Origin: Paludibacteraceae bacterium
Lineage (GTDB): Bacteria; Bacteroidota; Bacteroidia; Bacteroidales; Paludibacteraceae
Direction of reading: 5' to 3'
Assembly (NCBI GenBank): GCA_017961765.1
Contig: JAGCWQ010000040.1
Span: forward strand, 1 to 47,285
Length of the DNA stretch: 47,285 bases
The translations under genes and the position numbers were made by a program. The notes under the pieces are model-generated. The model worked only from the letters and a program-made list of their open reading frames with translations. It had not been told where the DNA came from and ran no database searches. Shown one piece after another: positions 1-8,228 of the stretch (positions are counted from its first letter, which is position 1; each line of letters begins with the position of its first letter).

Positions 1-208
1 AAACATGGGGCTAGCAGTTGTGACGTCTCTCCGAGACGGGGAAGGACAACGAAAACAAAATCCCTCAATCCCCATGCTGAAGCATGGGGCTAATAGTTGT
101 GTCGTCTCTCCGAGACGGGAAGGACAACAACACCGAAACCCGACACAACCTTTGAACCTGCCGTGTCGAAGACACGACACATAATTAGCCCCGCCTTTTA
201 AGGTGGGG
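1..208. repeat. Noncoding tract of short perfect hairpins and a direct repeat
   Basis: No gene is seen here. A 46-47-base unit occurs twice (4-50 and 83-128) with few differences. It contains the palindrome CGTCTC-TCC-GAGACG (24-38 and 103-117). Other hairpins are CCCCATGC/GCATGGGG with a 4-base loop (70-89), CGTGTC-GAA-GACACG (162-176) and CCCCGCCT/AGGTGGGG (189-208, one G-T pair). A longer-range inverted pair, GTTGTGTCG (96-104) and CGACACAAC (141-149), encloses part of the tract. The 70-94 and 184-208 hairpins are in inverted orientation: both carry a CTAAT/ATTAG flank beside a CCCC/GGGG stem, but with different inner stems. The first unit is cut by the window edge, so the tract probably continues to the left. 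Confidence 0.8.
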
Positions 209-217
209 AGAGGGGAA

Positions 218-251
218 GAAAAAACGGCGAAGACATTTCTGCCTTCGCCGT
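218..251 (-). terminator. Intrinsic terminator of the etfBA-acyl-CoA dehydrogenase operon
   Basis: A perfect 9-bp stem (ACGGCGAAG at 224-232 with CTTCGCCGT at 243-251) is followed on the minus strand by a run of T. It lies 26 bases past the stop of the acyl-CoA dehydrogenase gene. Confidence 0.9.
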
Positions 252-276
252 CCGATTTATCGAAGAAAATATTAAA

Positions 277-1980
277 TTATTTTCTGAAGAATGCCAAGTT
301 CTCTTTCTTAAACTCAGCGATGTACTTAGCGTGCTTCTCAACCTCAGCCTCGCCCATAGCAACATAAACGTTAGCTGATTCGCTGAACAAGTTTTCACGA
401 GAAGAATCGATGATAAGCAAGTGACCCATGATGATGTTTCCTGCCATCTCAACCAAACGGCGAGCCAAGAAATCCAACTCCTCGTTGTCCTTGTTGTCAA
501 GAACACGGGCAACTGCAGCCTCATACTTAGCTCTCATCTCCTTCAACTTAGCCTTCAAACCGTCAAACTCTGCGCTAGTAGGCATTGCCTCGTAAGCCAA
601 CATCTGGCTGAGGTAAGTACCAGTCGTCACGTGACGGATGGCTGCCACTGTCTGCAACTGAGAAGTACCCTCGTAGATAGTAAGGATACGAGCATCACGA
701 TAAAGACGTTCGCAAGTATATTCCTTCATGAAACCAGAACCACCATGGACTTGGATACAATCGTAAGCGTTTTGGTTTGCATATTCGCTTGAGAACATCT
801 TCAAAAGTGGAGTATAGGCATCAGCCAACTTTTGGTACTCCTTGTAATCTGCCTTCTCCTCTTTCGTAAGAGAACGCTCGTTTGAAATAGCCTCCCAAGC
901 CTTGTACACGTCCACGAAACGAGTTGTCTCGTAAAGCAATGCACGAGATGCCTGCAACTTAGCCTTGATAACGGAAATCATCTCGTACACAGTAGGGAAC
1001 TCAATGATAGCCTTGCCGAATTGACGACGATCCTTAGCATAAGCCAAAGCCTCCTCGTAAGCAGCTTGTGAAAGACCTACAGATTGAGCACCGACGCCCA
1101 AACGAGCACCGTTCATCAATGACATTACGTATTTGATAAGACCCATCTTACGTGAGCCGACCAATTTTGCTTTTGCGTTAGTGAAGACAAGCTCACAAGT
1201 TGGAGATCCCTTGATACCCAACTTATTCTCGATACGACGCACCTTGATTGAGTTGTCTTTGTGGTTCTCGCATACGAAGTAAGAAAGACCACGACCATCT
1301 GTCGTACCCTCCTCAGAACGAGCAAGAACGAGCTTGATTTGAGCGTCACCATTAGTGATGAAACGCTTTACACCGTTGAGATACCACCAACCATCTTCGC
1401 CTTCCGTAGCACGAAGCATAACAGACTGCAAGTCAGAACCAGCATCTGGCTCCGTCAAGTCCATGGAGCAAGTATCACCCTTGTTGATACGAGGCAAATA
1501 CTCGTTCTTGATCTCCTCAGAAGCGAATTCGTTGATAGTCTCGGCACAATCCTGAAGACCCCAGATGTTAGCGAATCCAGCATCAGCGCGTGATACGATC
1601 TCAGCAGCCATAACATAAGGAACCATCGTGAAGTTCAAACCACCGAAACGACGAGGCAAAGACATGCCATAAAGACCTGCTTGAGCCAACACATCGTGGT
1701 TTTGTTGTGTGCCAGGAGCATAGATAACGCGGTTGTTAACAACTTGCGGACCATCGTGGTCAACACCCTCTGCGTTTGGAGCTATGATTTCACCGCAGAT
1801 TTCACCAACAATCTCCAACACCCTGTTGTAGTTATCGACTGCATCCTCGAAATCAGCTGCGGCATAGTCGTACTTATCTTTGTCAGCGTAGTTACGCTCT
1901 TTCAAATCAACGATTTTTCTCATCAATGGGTGAGAAAGTTGGAATTTCAATCCTTCGTTGTCTTTATAGAAATTAGCCAT
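277..1980 (-). CDS. Acyl-CoA dehydrogenase, long form (567 aa)
   Basis: An FAD enzyme that removes two hydrogens from an acyl-CoA and passes the electrons to electron-transfer flavoprotein. Visible signatures are LTEPDAGSD (about residues 175-183, the family's flavin/substrate segment), VHGGSGFMKEYTCERLYRDA (about 411-430) and IYEGTS (435-440), in which Glu437 sits at the usual catalytic-base position. At 567 residues it is longer than the common 380-residue members. The extra C-terminal 120 residues match the build of the long acyl-CoA dehydrogenases with an added helical domain. It is the last gene of an operon: etfA ends 37 bases upstream and a terminator follows. Direct linkage to etfBA indicates the electron acceptor. 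The chain length of the substrate cannot be read from sequence. Confidence 0.95.
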   Translation of the reverse strand: MANFYKDNEGLKFQLSHPLMRKIVDLKERNYADKDKYDYAAADFEDAVDNYNRVLEIVGEICGEIIAPNAEGVDHDGPQVVNNRVIYAPGTQQNHDVLAQAGLYGMSLPRRFGGLNFTMVPYVMAAEIVSRADAGFANIWGLQDCAETINEFASEEIKNEYLPRINKGDTCSMDLTEPDAGSDLQSVMLRATEGEDGWWYLNGVKRFITNGDAQIKLVLARSEEGTTDGRGLSYFVCENHKDNSIKVRRIENKLGIKGSPTCELVFTNAKAKLVGSRKMGLIKYVMSLMNGARLGVGAQSVGLSQAAYEEALAYAKDRRQFGKAIIEFPTVYEMISVIKAKLQASRALLYETTRFVDVYKAWEAISNERSLTKEEKADYKEYQKLADAYTPLLKMFSSEYANQNAYDCIQVHGGSGFMKEYTCERLYRDARILTIYEGTSQLQTVAAIRHVTTGTYLSQMLAYEAMPTSAEFDGLKAKLKEMRAKYEAAVARVLDNKDNEELDFLARRLVEMAGNIIMGHLLIIDSSRENLFSESANVYVAMGEAEVEKHAKYIAEFKKENLAFFRK

Positions 1981-2017
1981 TTTTAATCTTTAGTTACATG
2001 AATAATGGGGAAGACTC

Positions 2018-3058
2018 TTATTTAGAGTTCTTCTTGTAATACTTGATCAACTTAGGAACCACTTCCTCTACGTTTCCGTTGATGACGTAGTCTGCAATCT
2101 TGTTGATTGGAGCGTTAGGGTCGTTGTTGATAGAGATGATCACGGCACTGTCTTGCATTCCGGCGATGTGCTGGATTTGTCCAGAGATACCGCAAGCGAT
2201 ATACAACTTAGGACGGACAGTCACACCTGTTTGACCGATTTGGCGGTCGTGGTCAGCAAAACCCGCATCGACAGCAGCACGGCTGGCACCCACCTCTGCG
2301 TGAAGTTCCTTAGCCAACTCGAACAATTGGTCGAAGCCCTCCTTAGATCCGACACCATAACCACCGGCAACCACAATCGAAGCACCCTTCAAGTTGTGTT
2401 TAGCCTTCTCCACGTGACGGTCGATAACCTTTACCACGTAGTCTGCGTCAGAAACATAGTCAGCCACATTGTGCTTAACCACTTCTCCCTTATAGTTCTT
2501 GTCGAGGATCTCCTTCTTCATCACACCCTCACGAACCGTTGCCATTTGAGGACGGTGCTCTGGGTTAACGATTGTAGCCACGATGTTACCACCGAAGGCT
2601 GGACGGATTTGGTAAAGTTGTTGAGTATAGTGCTTGTCCACCATTTCACCCTTTTCGTTCTTCACCTTCATGTCGAAGTCGCCGATCTCCAACTGCGTAC
2701 AGTCGGCAGTCAAACCACTTGTCAAAGCAGAAGATACGCGAGGACCCAAATCACGGCCGATTACGGTAGCACCCATAAGGCAGATTTGAGGTTGCTCCTC
2801 TTGGAAGAGTTTTACGACCAATGCCGTGTGAGGGAGGGTCGTGTAAGGGAAGAGCCCCTTAGCGTCGAAAACATGCACTTTGTCCACGCCGTAAGGCATT
2901 ACTTGTGACTCGATTCCGTTGAGGTCTGCACCAGCGCAGATACATTCCAATTTAACGCCCAACTCGTTGGCCAATTTGCGGCCCTTTGTGAGGAGCTCCA
3001 AGCTTACGTCGGCTACAGTCTTGCCTTCAAGCTCGCAATATACAAATACGTTATTCAT
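2018..3058 (-). CDS. etfA: Electron-transfer flavoprotein alpha subunit
   Basis: The large subunit of the soluble heterodimer that takes electrons from acyl-CoA dehydrogenase. It carries the FAD-binding domain in its C-terminal third: VVAGGYGVGSKEGF (about 230-243), a GASRAAVDAGF segment, QIGQTGVTVRPKLYIACGIS, and a closing INNDPNAPI. These are standard ETF-alpha signatures. The length of 346 aa is normal for the family, and there is no fused ferredoxin domain. It starts 8 bases after the etfB stop and precedes the acyl-CoA dehydrogenase, so the three are co-transcribed. Whether this ETF bifurcates electrons (as in butyryl-CoA dehydrogenase complexes) cannot be decided here. Confidence 0.96.
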   Translation of the reverse strand: MNNVFVYCELEGKTVADVSLELLTKGRKLANELGVKLECICAGADLNGIESQVMPYGVDKVHVFDAKGLFPYTTLPHTALVVKLFQEEQPQICLMGATVIGRDLGPRVSSALTSGLTADCTQLEIGDFDMKVKNEKGEMVDKHYTQQLYQIRPAFGGNIVATIVNPEHRPQMATVREGVMKKEILDKNYKGEVVKHNVADYVSDADYVVKVIDRHVEKAKHNLKGASIVVAGGYGVGSKEGFDQLFELAKELHAEVGASRAAVDAGFADHDRQIGQTGVTVRPKLYIACGISGQIQHIAGMQDSAVIISINNDPNAPINKIADYVINGNVEEVVPKLIKYYKKNSK

Positions 3059-3066
3059 TTCTTAAA

Positions 3067-3939
3067 TTAGCCAATAGTGTTGTTAGACAAAAGTTCTACG
3101 ATGAGGCTCTCCACATCTGCGTCGCTGCCGGTCATCGTACGGCTCTCCTTTGCTTGGAAAACGATGTTCTTAACGGCCTTCACGTTAGTAGGAGAACCAG
3201 CCTTACCAACTTGGTTGAGGTCTGCCTCGATGTCTGCCGCACCCCATTGGTTGATGTTGAGGTAAGGCTTAGCCTTCAATAGAGCCTCTGTTGCTGCGTC
3301 GTCTGGCGTACGCTCTGCAGGGCAAGAAGCCTTCTTATATTTTATCACACGCTTAGCGTTACGTGGACGACAAGGAGCTGCCGAACCATTGACAGTAACG
3401 ACCAATGGCAATGGAGCCTCAACAGTCTCGATACCACCGTCGATGTGACGTTTGATGGTAGCGCGTCTATCCTTGATGTCGATAATTTCTTCTGCGTAAG
3501 TTACTTGAGGGAGACCCAATTTCTGAGCCACTTGAGGACCCACTTGTGCCGTATCTCCATCGATAGCCTGACGACCACCTAGGATGATGTCGAAGTCACC
3601 GATTTTCTTGATGGCTTGAGCAATAGTGTAGCTCGTTGCGAGTGTATCTGCACCTCCGAGGCAACGGTCTGTGATTACATATCCGTTATCTGCACCTCTG
3701 AACAAGGCCTCACGGATTACCTCTGCCGATTTAGGAAGTCCCATGGTTACAACTGAGATGGTAGAGCCCTCAAATTTGTCTTTCAAACGAAGAGCTTGCT
3801 CCAATGCATTCAAATCTTCTGGGTTGAAGATGGCTGGTAAAGCCGCACGGTTTACCGTTCCTTCTGGCGTCATGGCGTCTTTCCCCACGTTGTGCGTGTC
3901 TGGTACTTGCTTCGCCAAAACTACGATCTTTAAACTCAT
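3067..3939 (-). CDS. etfB: Electron-transfer flavoprotein beta subunit
   Basis: The small subunit of the ETF heterodimer and first gene of the etfB-etfA-acyl-CoA dehydrogenase operon. It begins with the family opening KIVVLAKQVPDT and carries GGRQAIDGDTAQVGPQVA, the segment that binds the adenine nucleotide or second FAD. It also shows the ALRLKD and VTMGLPKS strands. Length 290 aa is slightly longer than the usual 250-265. The ATG at 3937-3939 is the first in frame with the conserved N terminus. A TAnnTTTG promoter element is present about 100 bases upstream. Confidence 0.96.
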   Translation of the reverse strand: MSLKIVVLAKQVPDTHNVGKDAMTPEGTVNRAALPAIFNPEDLNALEQALRLKDKFEGSTISVVTMGLPKSAEVIREALFRGADNGYVITDRCLGGADTLATSYTIAQAIKKIGDFDIILGGRQAIDGDTAQVGPQVAQKLGLPQVTYAEEIIDIKDRRATIKRHIDGGIETVEAPLPLVVTVNGSAAPCRPRNAKRVIKYKKASCPAERTPDDAATEALLKAKPYLNINQWGAADIEADLNQVGKAGSPTNVKAVKNIVFQAKESRTMTGSDADVESLIVELLSNNTIG

Positions 3940-4042
3940 GTTTAATTTTTATATGTTTATAAATACTTAAATTCGGTTCCCCTCTTCTGCCTTACTCGGT
4001 TTACGAAAGGACATAGCAAAGCCTTTTACAAGGATTGCGGTG

Positions 4043-4050
4043 CAAAAGTA
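4043..4050 (-). promoter_or_regulatory. Bacteroidota -7 element upstream of etfB
   Basis: On the minus strand the sequence reads TACTTTTG, matching TAnnTTTG. This would give a leader of roughly 100 bases before the etfB ATG. No clean -33 TTTG is seen at the expected distance. Confidence 0.6.
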
Positions 4051-4082
4051 CTCAATATTAATGAAAAAAAAAGAAAAAGGAT

Positions 4083-4114
4083 GAAAAAATGCACACTTTG
4101 GGGGCTTGTGTGCA
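4083..4114 (-). terminator. Intrinsic terminator after the MarC-like gene
   Basis: Stem TGCACAC (4090-4096) and GTGTGCA (4108-4114), followed on the minus strand by six T. It closes the two-gene hydrolase/MarC operon about 50 bases past the last stop. Confidence 0.85.
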
Positions 4115-4164
4115 GTCCCGTCCCATCCTACGGACTATCCCACAGGTGATTAACAAATAAAAAT

Positions 4165-4737
4165 TTAGTTTTGTAACAATAACCCAATGTTGGAAGTGAA
4201 GAGCTTCACTGCCATGGCCAACAAGATGATACCGAAGAATTTTTTCATGATATAGGTAAAGGTTGCTCCCGTAAACTGCTGTATTTTAGTGGACATCTTC
4301 AAAACGAAAAGAACAACCAACATATTGGCTGCCAAAGCAATGCAGATAATCGGCAACTCATACTCCGCACGAAGGGCGATGAGCGTAGTGATGGAACCAG
4401 GACCAGCAATCAGGGGAAAGGCAATCGGGATAACCGTCGCATCATCCGTATTGTTCTGCTTGAAAATATGGGTTTCCAATATCATTTCGAGGGAAAGAAA
4501 GAAGAGGACGATGGCTCCTGCAACGGCAAACGACGAGAGATCCACCTTGAAAAGTTTGAGAATCCATTCTCCGCCAAAAAGAAAGGCGAAAAGGATAGTG
4601 GTGGCAATAGCTGTGGTTTTATAGGCATGGATGGTCTTCCCGCTTTTCTGTAAATCAACGAGGACAGGCAACACACCGATGGTATCAACCACGGCAAAAA
4701 TGACCATAAAGGCAGTCAGTATACTTATATAATCCAT
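4165..4737 (-). CDS. MarC-family integral membrane protein
   Basis: A 190-residue inner-membrane protein with six predicted hydrophobic segments and the family hallmark AFPLIAGPGSITTLI (about 105-120). The N terminus (FAVVDTIGVLPVLVDL) also fits: MarC members usually open with a D-P-G/N-x-P-like stretch here, and this protein has a D-T-I-G-V-L-P variant. The function of MarC proteins is not established; the old link to antibiotic resistance was withdrawn. It starts 4 bases after the stop of the upstream metallo-hydrolase, so the two are translated from one message that ends at the 4083-4114 terminator. Confidence 0.88.
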   Translation of the reverse strand: MDYISILTAFMVIFAVVDTIGVLPVLVDLQKSGKTIHAYKTTAIATTILFAFLFGGEWILKLFKVDLSSFAVAGAIVLFFLSLEMILETHIFKQNNTDDATVIPIAFPLIAGPGSITTLIALRAEYELPIICIALAANMLVVLFVLKMSTKIQQFTGATFTYIMKKFFGIILLAMAVKLFTSNIGLLLQN

Positions 4738-4741
4738 TGTT

Positions 4742-5542
4742 CTACAATTTAATACGTTCTAAATCATCTGGCACGAACACATTTCCGCCGAAGACACTTT
4801 GTGCCTCTGCCGTATAACGTTCCTTGCGGGTACTAAGGCTCTTCTCCTCCGTATGGTAAAGGAGTAGATTCTTGACACCCAGTTTGTTGGCTATCGTTCC
4901 AGCATCACGCACGGTACTATGGTGCTTTTCATAAGGATGGAACGTCTCCCGGTCCTCATAGCGACAGAAAGCCTCACACAAGAGCCAATCCGAATGCTCC
5001 ACAAATCGGCGACACTCAGGATTGTAGGGCTCATCCCCAAGGCAAGCAAGTTTTCTGCCATCTGGAAGGATGGCTTGGAATCCAAACTGCTTCAACTTGG
5101 TGGAGTGGATGTCGAAAAAGGTGAGTTCCATACCAGCCGCCAAGGCCTTGTCACCCTCCTCCACCGTATGGAGGATGATTGTCTCCCCGAATTCACGGAT
5201 GAACTTGGCAGGAAGTGTAAGACGACAAATCTGAAGCAACGCATCAGCCGCCTGATCATGGCAATAGATATGGAAAGGAGCCGCATAACTCTTCTTGTGA
5301 ATCAAGGCGGCAAGCTTTCGTATCATCCAAATGGCACCTAGAATATGATCGGTATGAGCATGGGTGATGAACATCGCCTTTATGTTTTGATAAGGGATTT
5401 TTGCAGATGCCAACTGTTGGAAGATTTGGTTGCCACCGCCTGCATCGACAAGCAGCACCTCCTCCTCATTGACAAGGGTGAAGCAAGTGTTGTAACAGTT
5501 CTCCGCCATAGCGTATCCCGTACCTAACATAACTATTTCCAT
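4742..5542 (-). CDS. Metallo-beta-lactamase-fold hydrolase, RNase Z-like
   Basis: The motif THAHTDH (residues 60-66) is the zinc-binding H-x-H-x-D-H of the metallo-beta-lactamase fold. The N-terminal VMLGTGYAMAENCYNTCF resembles the LGTG start of ribonuclease Z and its relatives, and later ligands are visible in LACLGDEPYN and LLYHTEE. With the ATG at 5542 the protein is 266 aa. A second ATG at 5554 would add four residues, but the promoter element at 5562-5569 would then leave almost no leader, so 5542 is preferred. It is too short in the RNase Z exosite region to be sure of tRNA processing; another hydrolase role (phosphodiesterase-type) is possible. Operon partner: MarC-like gene. Confidence 0.85.
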   Translation of the reverse strand: MEIVMLGTGYAMAENCYNTCFTLVNEEEVLLVDAGGGNQIFQQLASAKIPYQNIKAMFITHAHTDHILGAIWMIRKLAALIHKKSYAAPFHIYCHDQAADALLQICRLTLPAKFIREFGETIILHTVEEGDKALAAGMELTFFDIHSTKLKQFGFQAILPDGRKLACLGDEPYNPECRRFVEHSDWLLCEAFCRYEDRETFHPYEKHHSTVRDAGTIANKLGVKNLLLYHTEEKSLSTRKERYTAEAQSVFGGNVFVPDDLERIKL

Positions 5543-5561
5543 ACTCTTCTTCATTTTTTTA

Positions 5562-5569
5562 CAAAGATA
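5562..5569 (-). promoter_or_regulatory. -7 element for the metallo-hydrolase/MarC operon
   Basis: The minus strand reads TATCTTTG, matching TAnnTTTG, only 20 bases upstream of the ATG at 5542. The resulting transcript would have a very short leader, and this decides the start codon choice. Confidence 0.65.
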
Positions 5570-5658
5570 GGGAAAAACGAGAGAATAAAGAAGCGCATGA
5601 AACACCCAAGCACATTCCGACTTCCATTAAGCAATTCTTAAATTATTCTCAAAATCAC

Positions 5659-5689
5659 TTGCAAAGAATTAAAATAGACTATACATTTG
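5659..5689 (+). promoter_or_regulatory. Promoter of the beta-prism-like lipoprotein gene
   Basis: TTG at 5659-5661 and TACATTTG at 5682-5689 are separated by 20 bases, fitting the Bacteroidota -33/-7 pattern. The element lies inside the upstream part of the open frame and so argues against a start before about 5700. Confidence 0.7.
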
Positions 5690-5769
5690 CACCGAATTCA
5701 ACGAAAATATTTTCTGAGATTCTACTATTTATTTTTATATTAATTAAAATTTATTTTTATATTATTTTT

Positions 5770-6528
5770 ATGAAATTTAATTTCTTTAAAACGGCAACAA
5801 TATTGTCGTTGGGTTTGTCACTTTATTTAGTATCTTGTGATAAAAATGAAATCGAGAACGAAGAAAAAAAAACAGTAGAACAGCAAGCTAAAACATTATC
5901 ACCGTTTGAAGAGGTAGTTGAGAAGCTTTCTAATGACACAAATGTTGTCGACTTTTCCGTAGTCAACCCTTTGGACATGTACAAGGACACCTCATCATTA
6001 AGAAGGGAGAGCGACAGATGGTGGTATTATGATACGGATTACATGTATTTGTGTGATTTGATTGGTGTTGAATCATCTTCTGGCAATCCAGCAAAACAGC
6101 TAGTGAAAGGAGGCCTGCTTTATCTGTTGATAGATGTTGATTTAAATATGGGCGCAGGTGGCAAGTACGTTTATTTGTACGCCGCATTTGCTGATGGTTA
6201 TGCGACTGGAACACTTCCTAAGGCTATTACAAAAATCAACGTAAGTTATGGAAGCCTACCATCTAGCGGTTCTGTCGTAAAAGAATATGGCGGAAGTAAT
6301 TTTAACTGTAATGCAGGCACAAAAGGAGGGGCAATATATCTATCTGTTGAAAAGGACGATTATCCAACCAATACTATGGGTCTCCGAGGAATTATGGCTG
6401 CTGCATACAAATGGAGTCATAATAGCGTTATTATGAATCCAATCACAGGAACATGGAATGGTGTTAGTCCTCACATGGATTTGAATAAAGGTGCAGGAGG
6501 ACGTTATATTTATCTCTTTACTTTGTGA
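5770..6528 (+). CDS. Lipoprotein with threefold glycine-rich repeat, possible beta-prism
   Basis: A 252-residue protein with a lipoprotein signal peptide (lipobox LVSC, Cys23), hence membrane-anchored and exported. After a charged linker the mature part holds three copies of one motif: DVDLNMGAGGKYVYLYAAF (about residue 122 on), FNCNAGTKGGAIYLSVEK (about 178 on) and HMDLNKGAGGRYIYLFTL (last residues), spaced 57-58 residues. Three such D-L-N-x-G-A-G-G-x-x-I-Y-L repeats resemble the threefold symmetric beta-prism of MABP-type domains; I infer that fold from pattern only. The start at 5770 is chosen because the frame upstream contains the promoter and the signal peptide begins here. The gene is monocistronic, with its own promoter and a terminator at 6563. 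Function unknown; binding to lipid or glycan would fit the fold. Confidence 0.8.
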   Translation: MKFNFFKTATILSLGLSLYLVSCDKNEIENEEKKTVEQQAKTLSPFEEVVEKLSNDTNVVDFSVVNPLDMYKDTSSLRRESDRWWYYDTDYMYLCDLIGVESSSGNPAKQLVKGGLLYLLIDVDLNMGAGGKYVYLYAAFADGYATGTLPKAITKINVSYGSLPSSGSVVKEYGGSNFNCNAGTKGGAIYLSVEKDDYPTNTMGLRGIMAAAYKWSHNSVIMNPITGTWNGVSPHMDLNKGAGGRYIYLFTL

Positions 6529-6562
6529 TAAGATTCCTTATCTGAGCATGTAAAATACATTT

Positions 6563-6595
6563 AGCGAGGATGCCCTTGTGGAATCCTCGCTTTTT
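6563..6595 (+). terminator. Terminator of the beta-prism-like lipoprotein gene
   Basis: Stem AGCGAGGAT (6563-6571) and ATCCTCGCT (6583-6591) followed by T residues. Confidence 0.85.
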
Positions 6596-6681
6596 CATGG
6601 GCTCATGCATCCTCATGGCACTCGTATATTTTGATAATACATTTTCTTTCCCCAAAAGCCTCGAAAAATCCAAGATTTACC

Positions 6682-6689
6682 TATTTTTG
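6682..6689 (+). promoter_or_regulatory. -7 element of the Tat redox operon
   Basis: TATTTTTG matches TAnnTTTG, 40 bases upstream of the first gene of the operon. The -33 box is not clear. Confidence 0.55.
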
Positions 6690-6728
6690 CGCAAAAAGCA
6701 TGGATTAACTTAGCAGAAGATAAAATTT

Positions 6729-8210
6729 ATGGTAAAACGGATTAGAGTAATCTTGGCTGTACTGGTCATTCTATCAATCTCCCTATTGTTTCTCGATTTC
6801 ACGGGAACAGCCCATTTTTGGTTAGGGTGGATGGCTAAGATTCAGTTTCTGCCAGCTATTTTGGCACTAAACGCAGGAGTTGTGCTATTCTTGCTGATGC
6901 TAACGCTCATTTTGGGACGAATTTATTGTTCCATTATTTGTCCATTAGGAATTTTCCAAGATATAGTTTCTTGGTTAAGTGGAAAATTACAGAAAGGGAA
7001 GAGGCATTTCTCCTATTCCCCAGCCAAATCGTGGTTGCGTTATGGAATGCTAGGAATTTTAGTACTCGTCTTCCTTCTCGGGTTGCAGTCGATAGTTGCC
7101 ATTTTCGACCCCTACGCTGCATTCGGACGGATGGTGACTTCCCTACTCTCCCCTTTGTATGGATGGGGAAACAATCTTTTGGCCGATTGGGCAGAAAAGA
7201 TGGATAGCTATGCCGTCTATTCCGTTGACGTGTGGATAAAAGGAGGGGCACCGCTGATTTTGGCCATAGCGACATTGGTGGTCATAACCATTCTGGCCTG
7301 GCGCAACGGGCGCACCTACTGCAATACGATTTGTCCCGTAGGAACCCTGCTCGGTTTTCTGTCTAAGTATTCCCTATTTGTACCAACCCTCAATAAAGAG
7401 ATGTGCATCAGCTGCGGACTTTGCGCAAGAAGTTGCAAGGCATCCTGTATCGACTCCAAGAAGAAGGAGATAGACTATAGCAGATGCGTAGTATGTTTTG
7501 ACTGCATGGGAACCTGCAAACGAGGAGGTGTCACCTACCAAAGGAGGTCATTCAAAAAATCCACCTCCACCCCACAAGTCGATACCGGACGCCGCGCCAT
7601 GCTGACGGCATCCGCCCTGCTCGTAGCCTCCACGGCTGTCAAGGCGGCAAAGAAGCACGTCGATGGAGGATTAGCCCACATAGAAGACAAGCAAGTACCC
7701 CAAAGGCAAACGCCAATCGTTCCGCCAGGCGCACTGAGCATACAAAACTTGACCCGTCGATGTACGGCTTGCCAACTGTGCGTCTCTGCCTGTCCAAGCC
7801 AAGTGTTGAGACCCTCATCCGACCTCAGCAGGCTGATGATGCCAGAAAGCTCATTCGAACGTGGCTACTGCCGTCCCGAGTGCACACGCTGCTCCAACGC
7901 CTGTCCTACCGGCGCCATTCAACCGATCACGCCAGAGGAAAAGTCATCCATCCAAGTCGGCCATGCCGTCTTCATCAAGAACAACTGCGTAGCATACACG
8001 AGAGGCGTGCTTTGTGGAAATTGTGCCCGACACTGCCCCGTAGGTGCCATCACGATGGTTCCATCCGATCCGAAAGACGAGTCGTCTATCAAAATCCCAG
8101 CCATCGACGAAGAACGTTGCATCGGTTGTGGTGCTTGCGAAAACCTGTGCCCGTCAAGACCTTTCAGCGCCATCTATGTGGAAGGTCACGAGGTCCACAA
8201 GATTGTCTAA
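6729..8210 (+). CDS. NapH/NapG-like membrane polyferredoxin fusion with internal Tat-like signal
   Basis: A 493-residue electron-transfer protein. The N-terminal half has four membrane segments and the paired CxxxCP motifs CSIICPLG (67-74) and CNTICPVG (198-205) of the NapH/MauN family, then two ferredoxin-type clusters (Cys226/229/232/236 and 253/256/259/263). Residues 287-308 read as a second targeting element: a twin arginine in TGRRAML followed by a small hydrophobic stretch ending near A-V-K-A-A. The rest is NapG/NapF-like with four more 4Fe-4S motifs (Cys345-355, 381-392, 420-436, 464-474). This looks like a quinol-dehydrogenase membrane subunit fused to its Tat-exported ferredoxin. No nitrate reductase gene is nearby. 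The next gene, an exported Fe-S aldo/keto reductase, is the likely electron partner (inference). First gene of the operon. Confidence 0.9.
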   Translation: MVKRIRVILAVLVILSISLLFLDFTGTAHFWLGWMAKIQFLPAILALNAGVVLFLLMLTLILGRIYCSIICPLGIFQDIVSWLSGKLQKGKRHFSYSPAKSWLRYGMLGILVLVFLLGLQSIVAIFDPYAAFGRMVTSLLSPLYGWGNNLLADWAEKMDSYAVYSVDVWIKGGAPLILAIATLVVITILAWRNGRTYCNTICPVGTLLGFLSKYSLFVPTLNKEMCISCGLCARSCKASCIDSKKKEIDYSRCVVCFDCMGTCKRGGVTYQRRSFKKSTSTPQVDTGRRAMLTASALLVASTAVKAAKKHVDGGLAHIEDKQVPQRQTPIVPPGALSIQNLTRRCTACQLCVSACPSQVLRPSSDLSRLMMPESSFERGYCRPECTRCSNACPTGAIQPITPEEKSSIQVGHAVFIKNNCVAYTRGVLCGNCARHCPVGAITMVPSDPKDESSIKIPAIDEERCIGCGACENLCPSRPFSAIYVEGHEVHKIV

Positions 8211-8228
8211 ATCCTAAAATTCAAGACC

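Noticed and set aside
1-208. CRISPR array
   Set aside because: Only two copies of the repeat unit, both containing palindromes of several kinds, with no regular spacers and no cas genes in the window.
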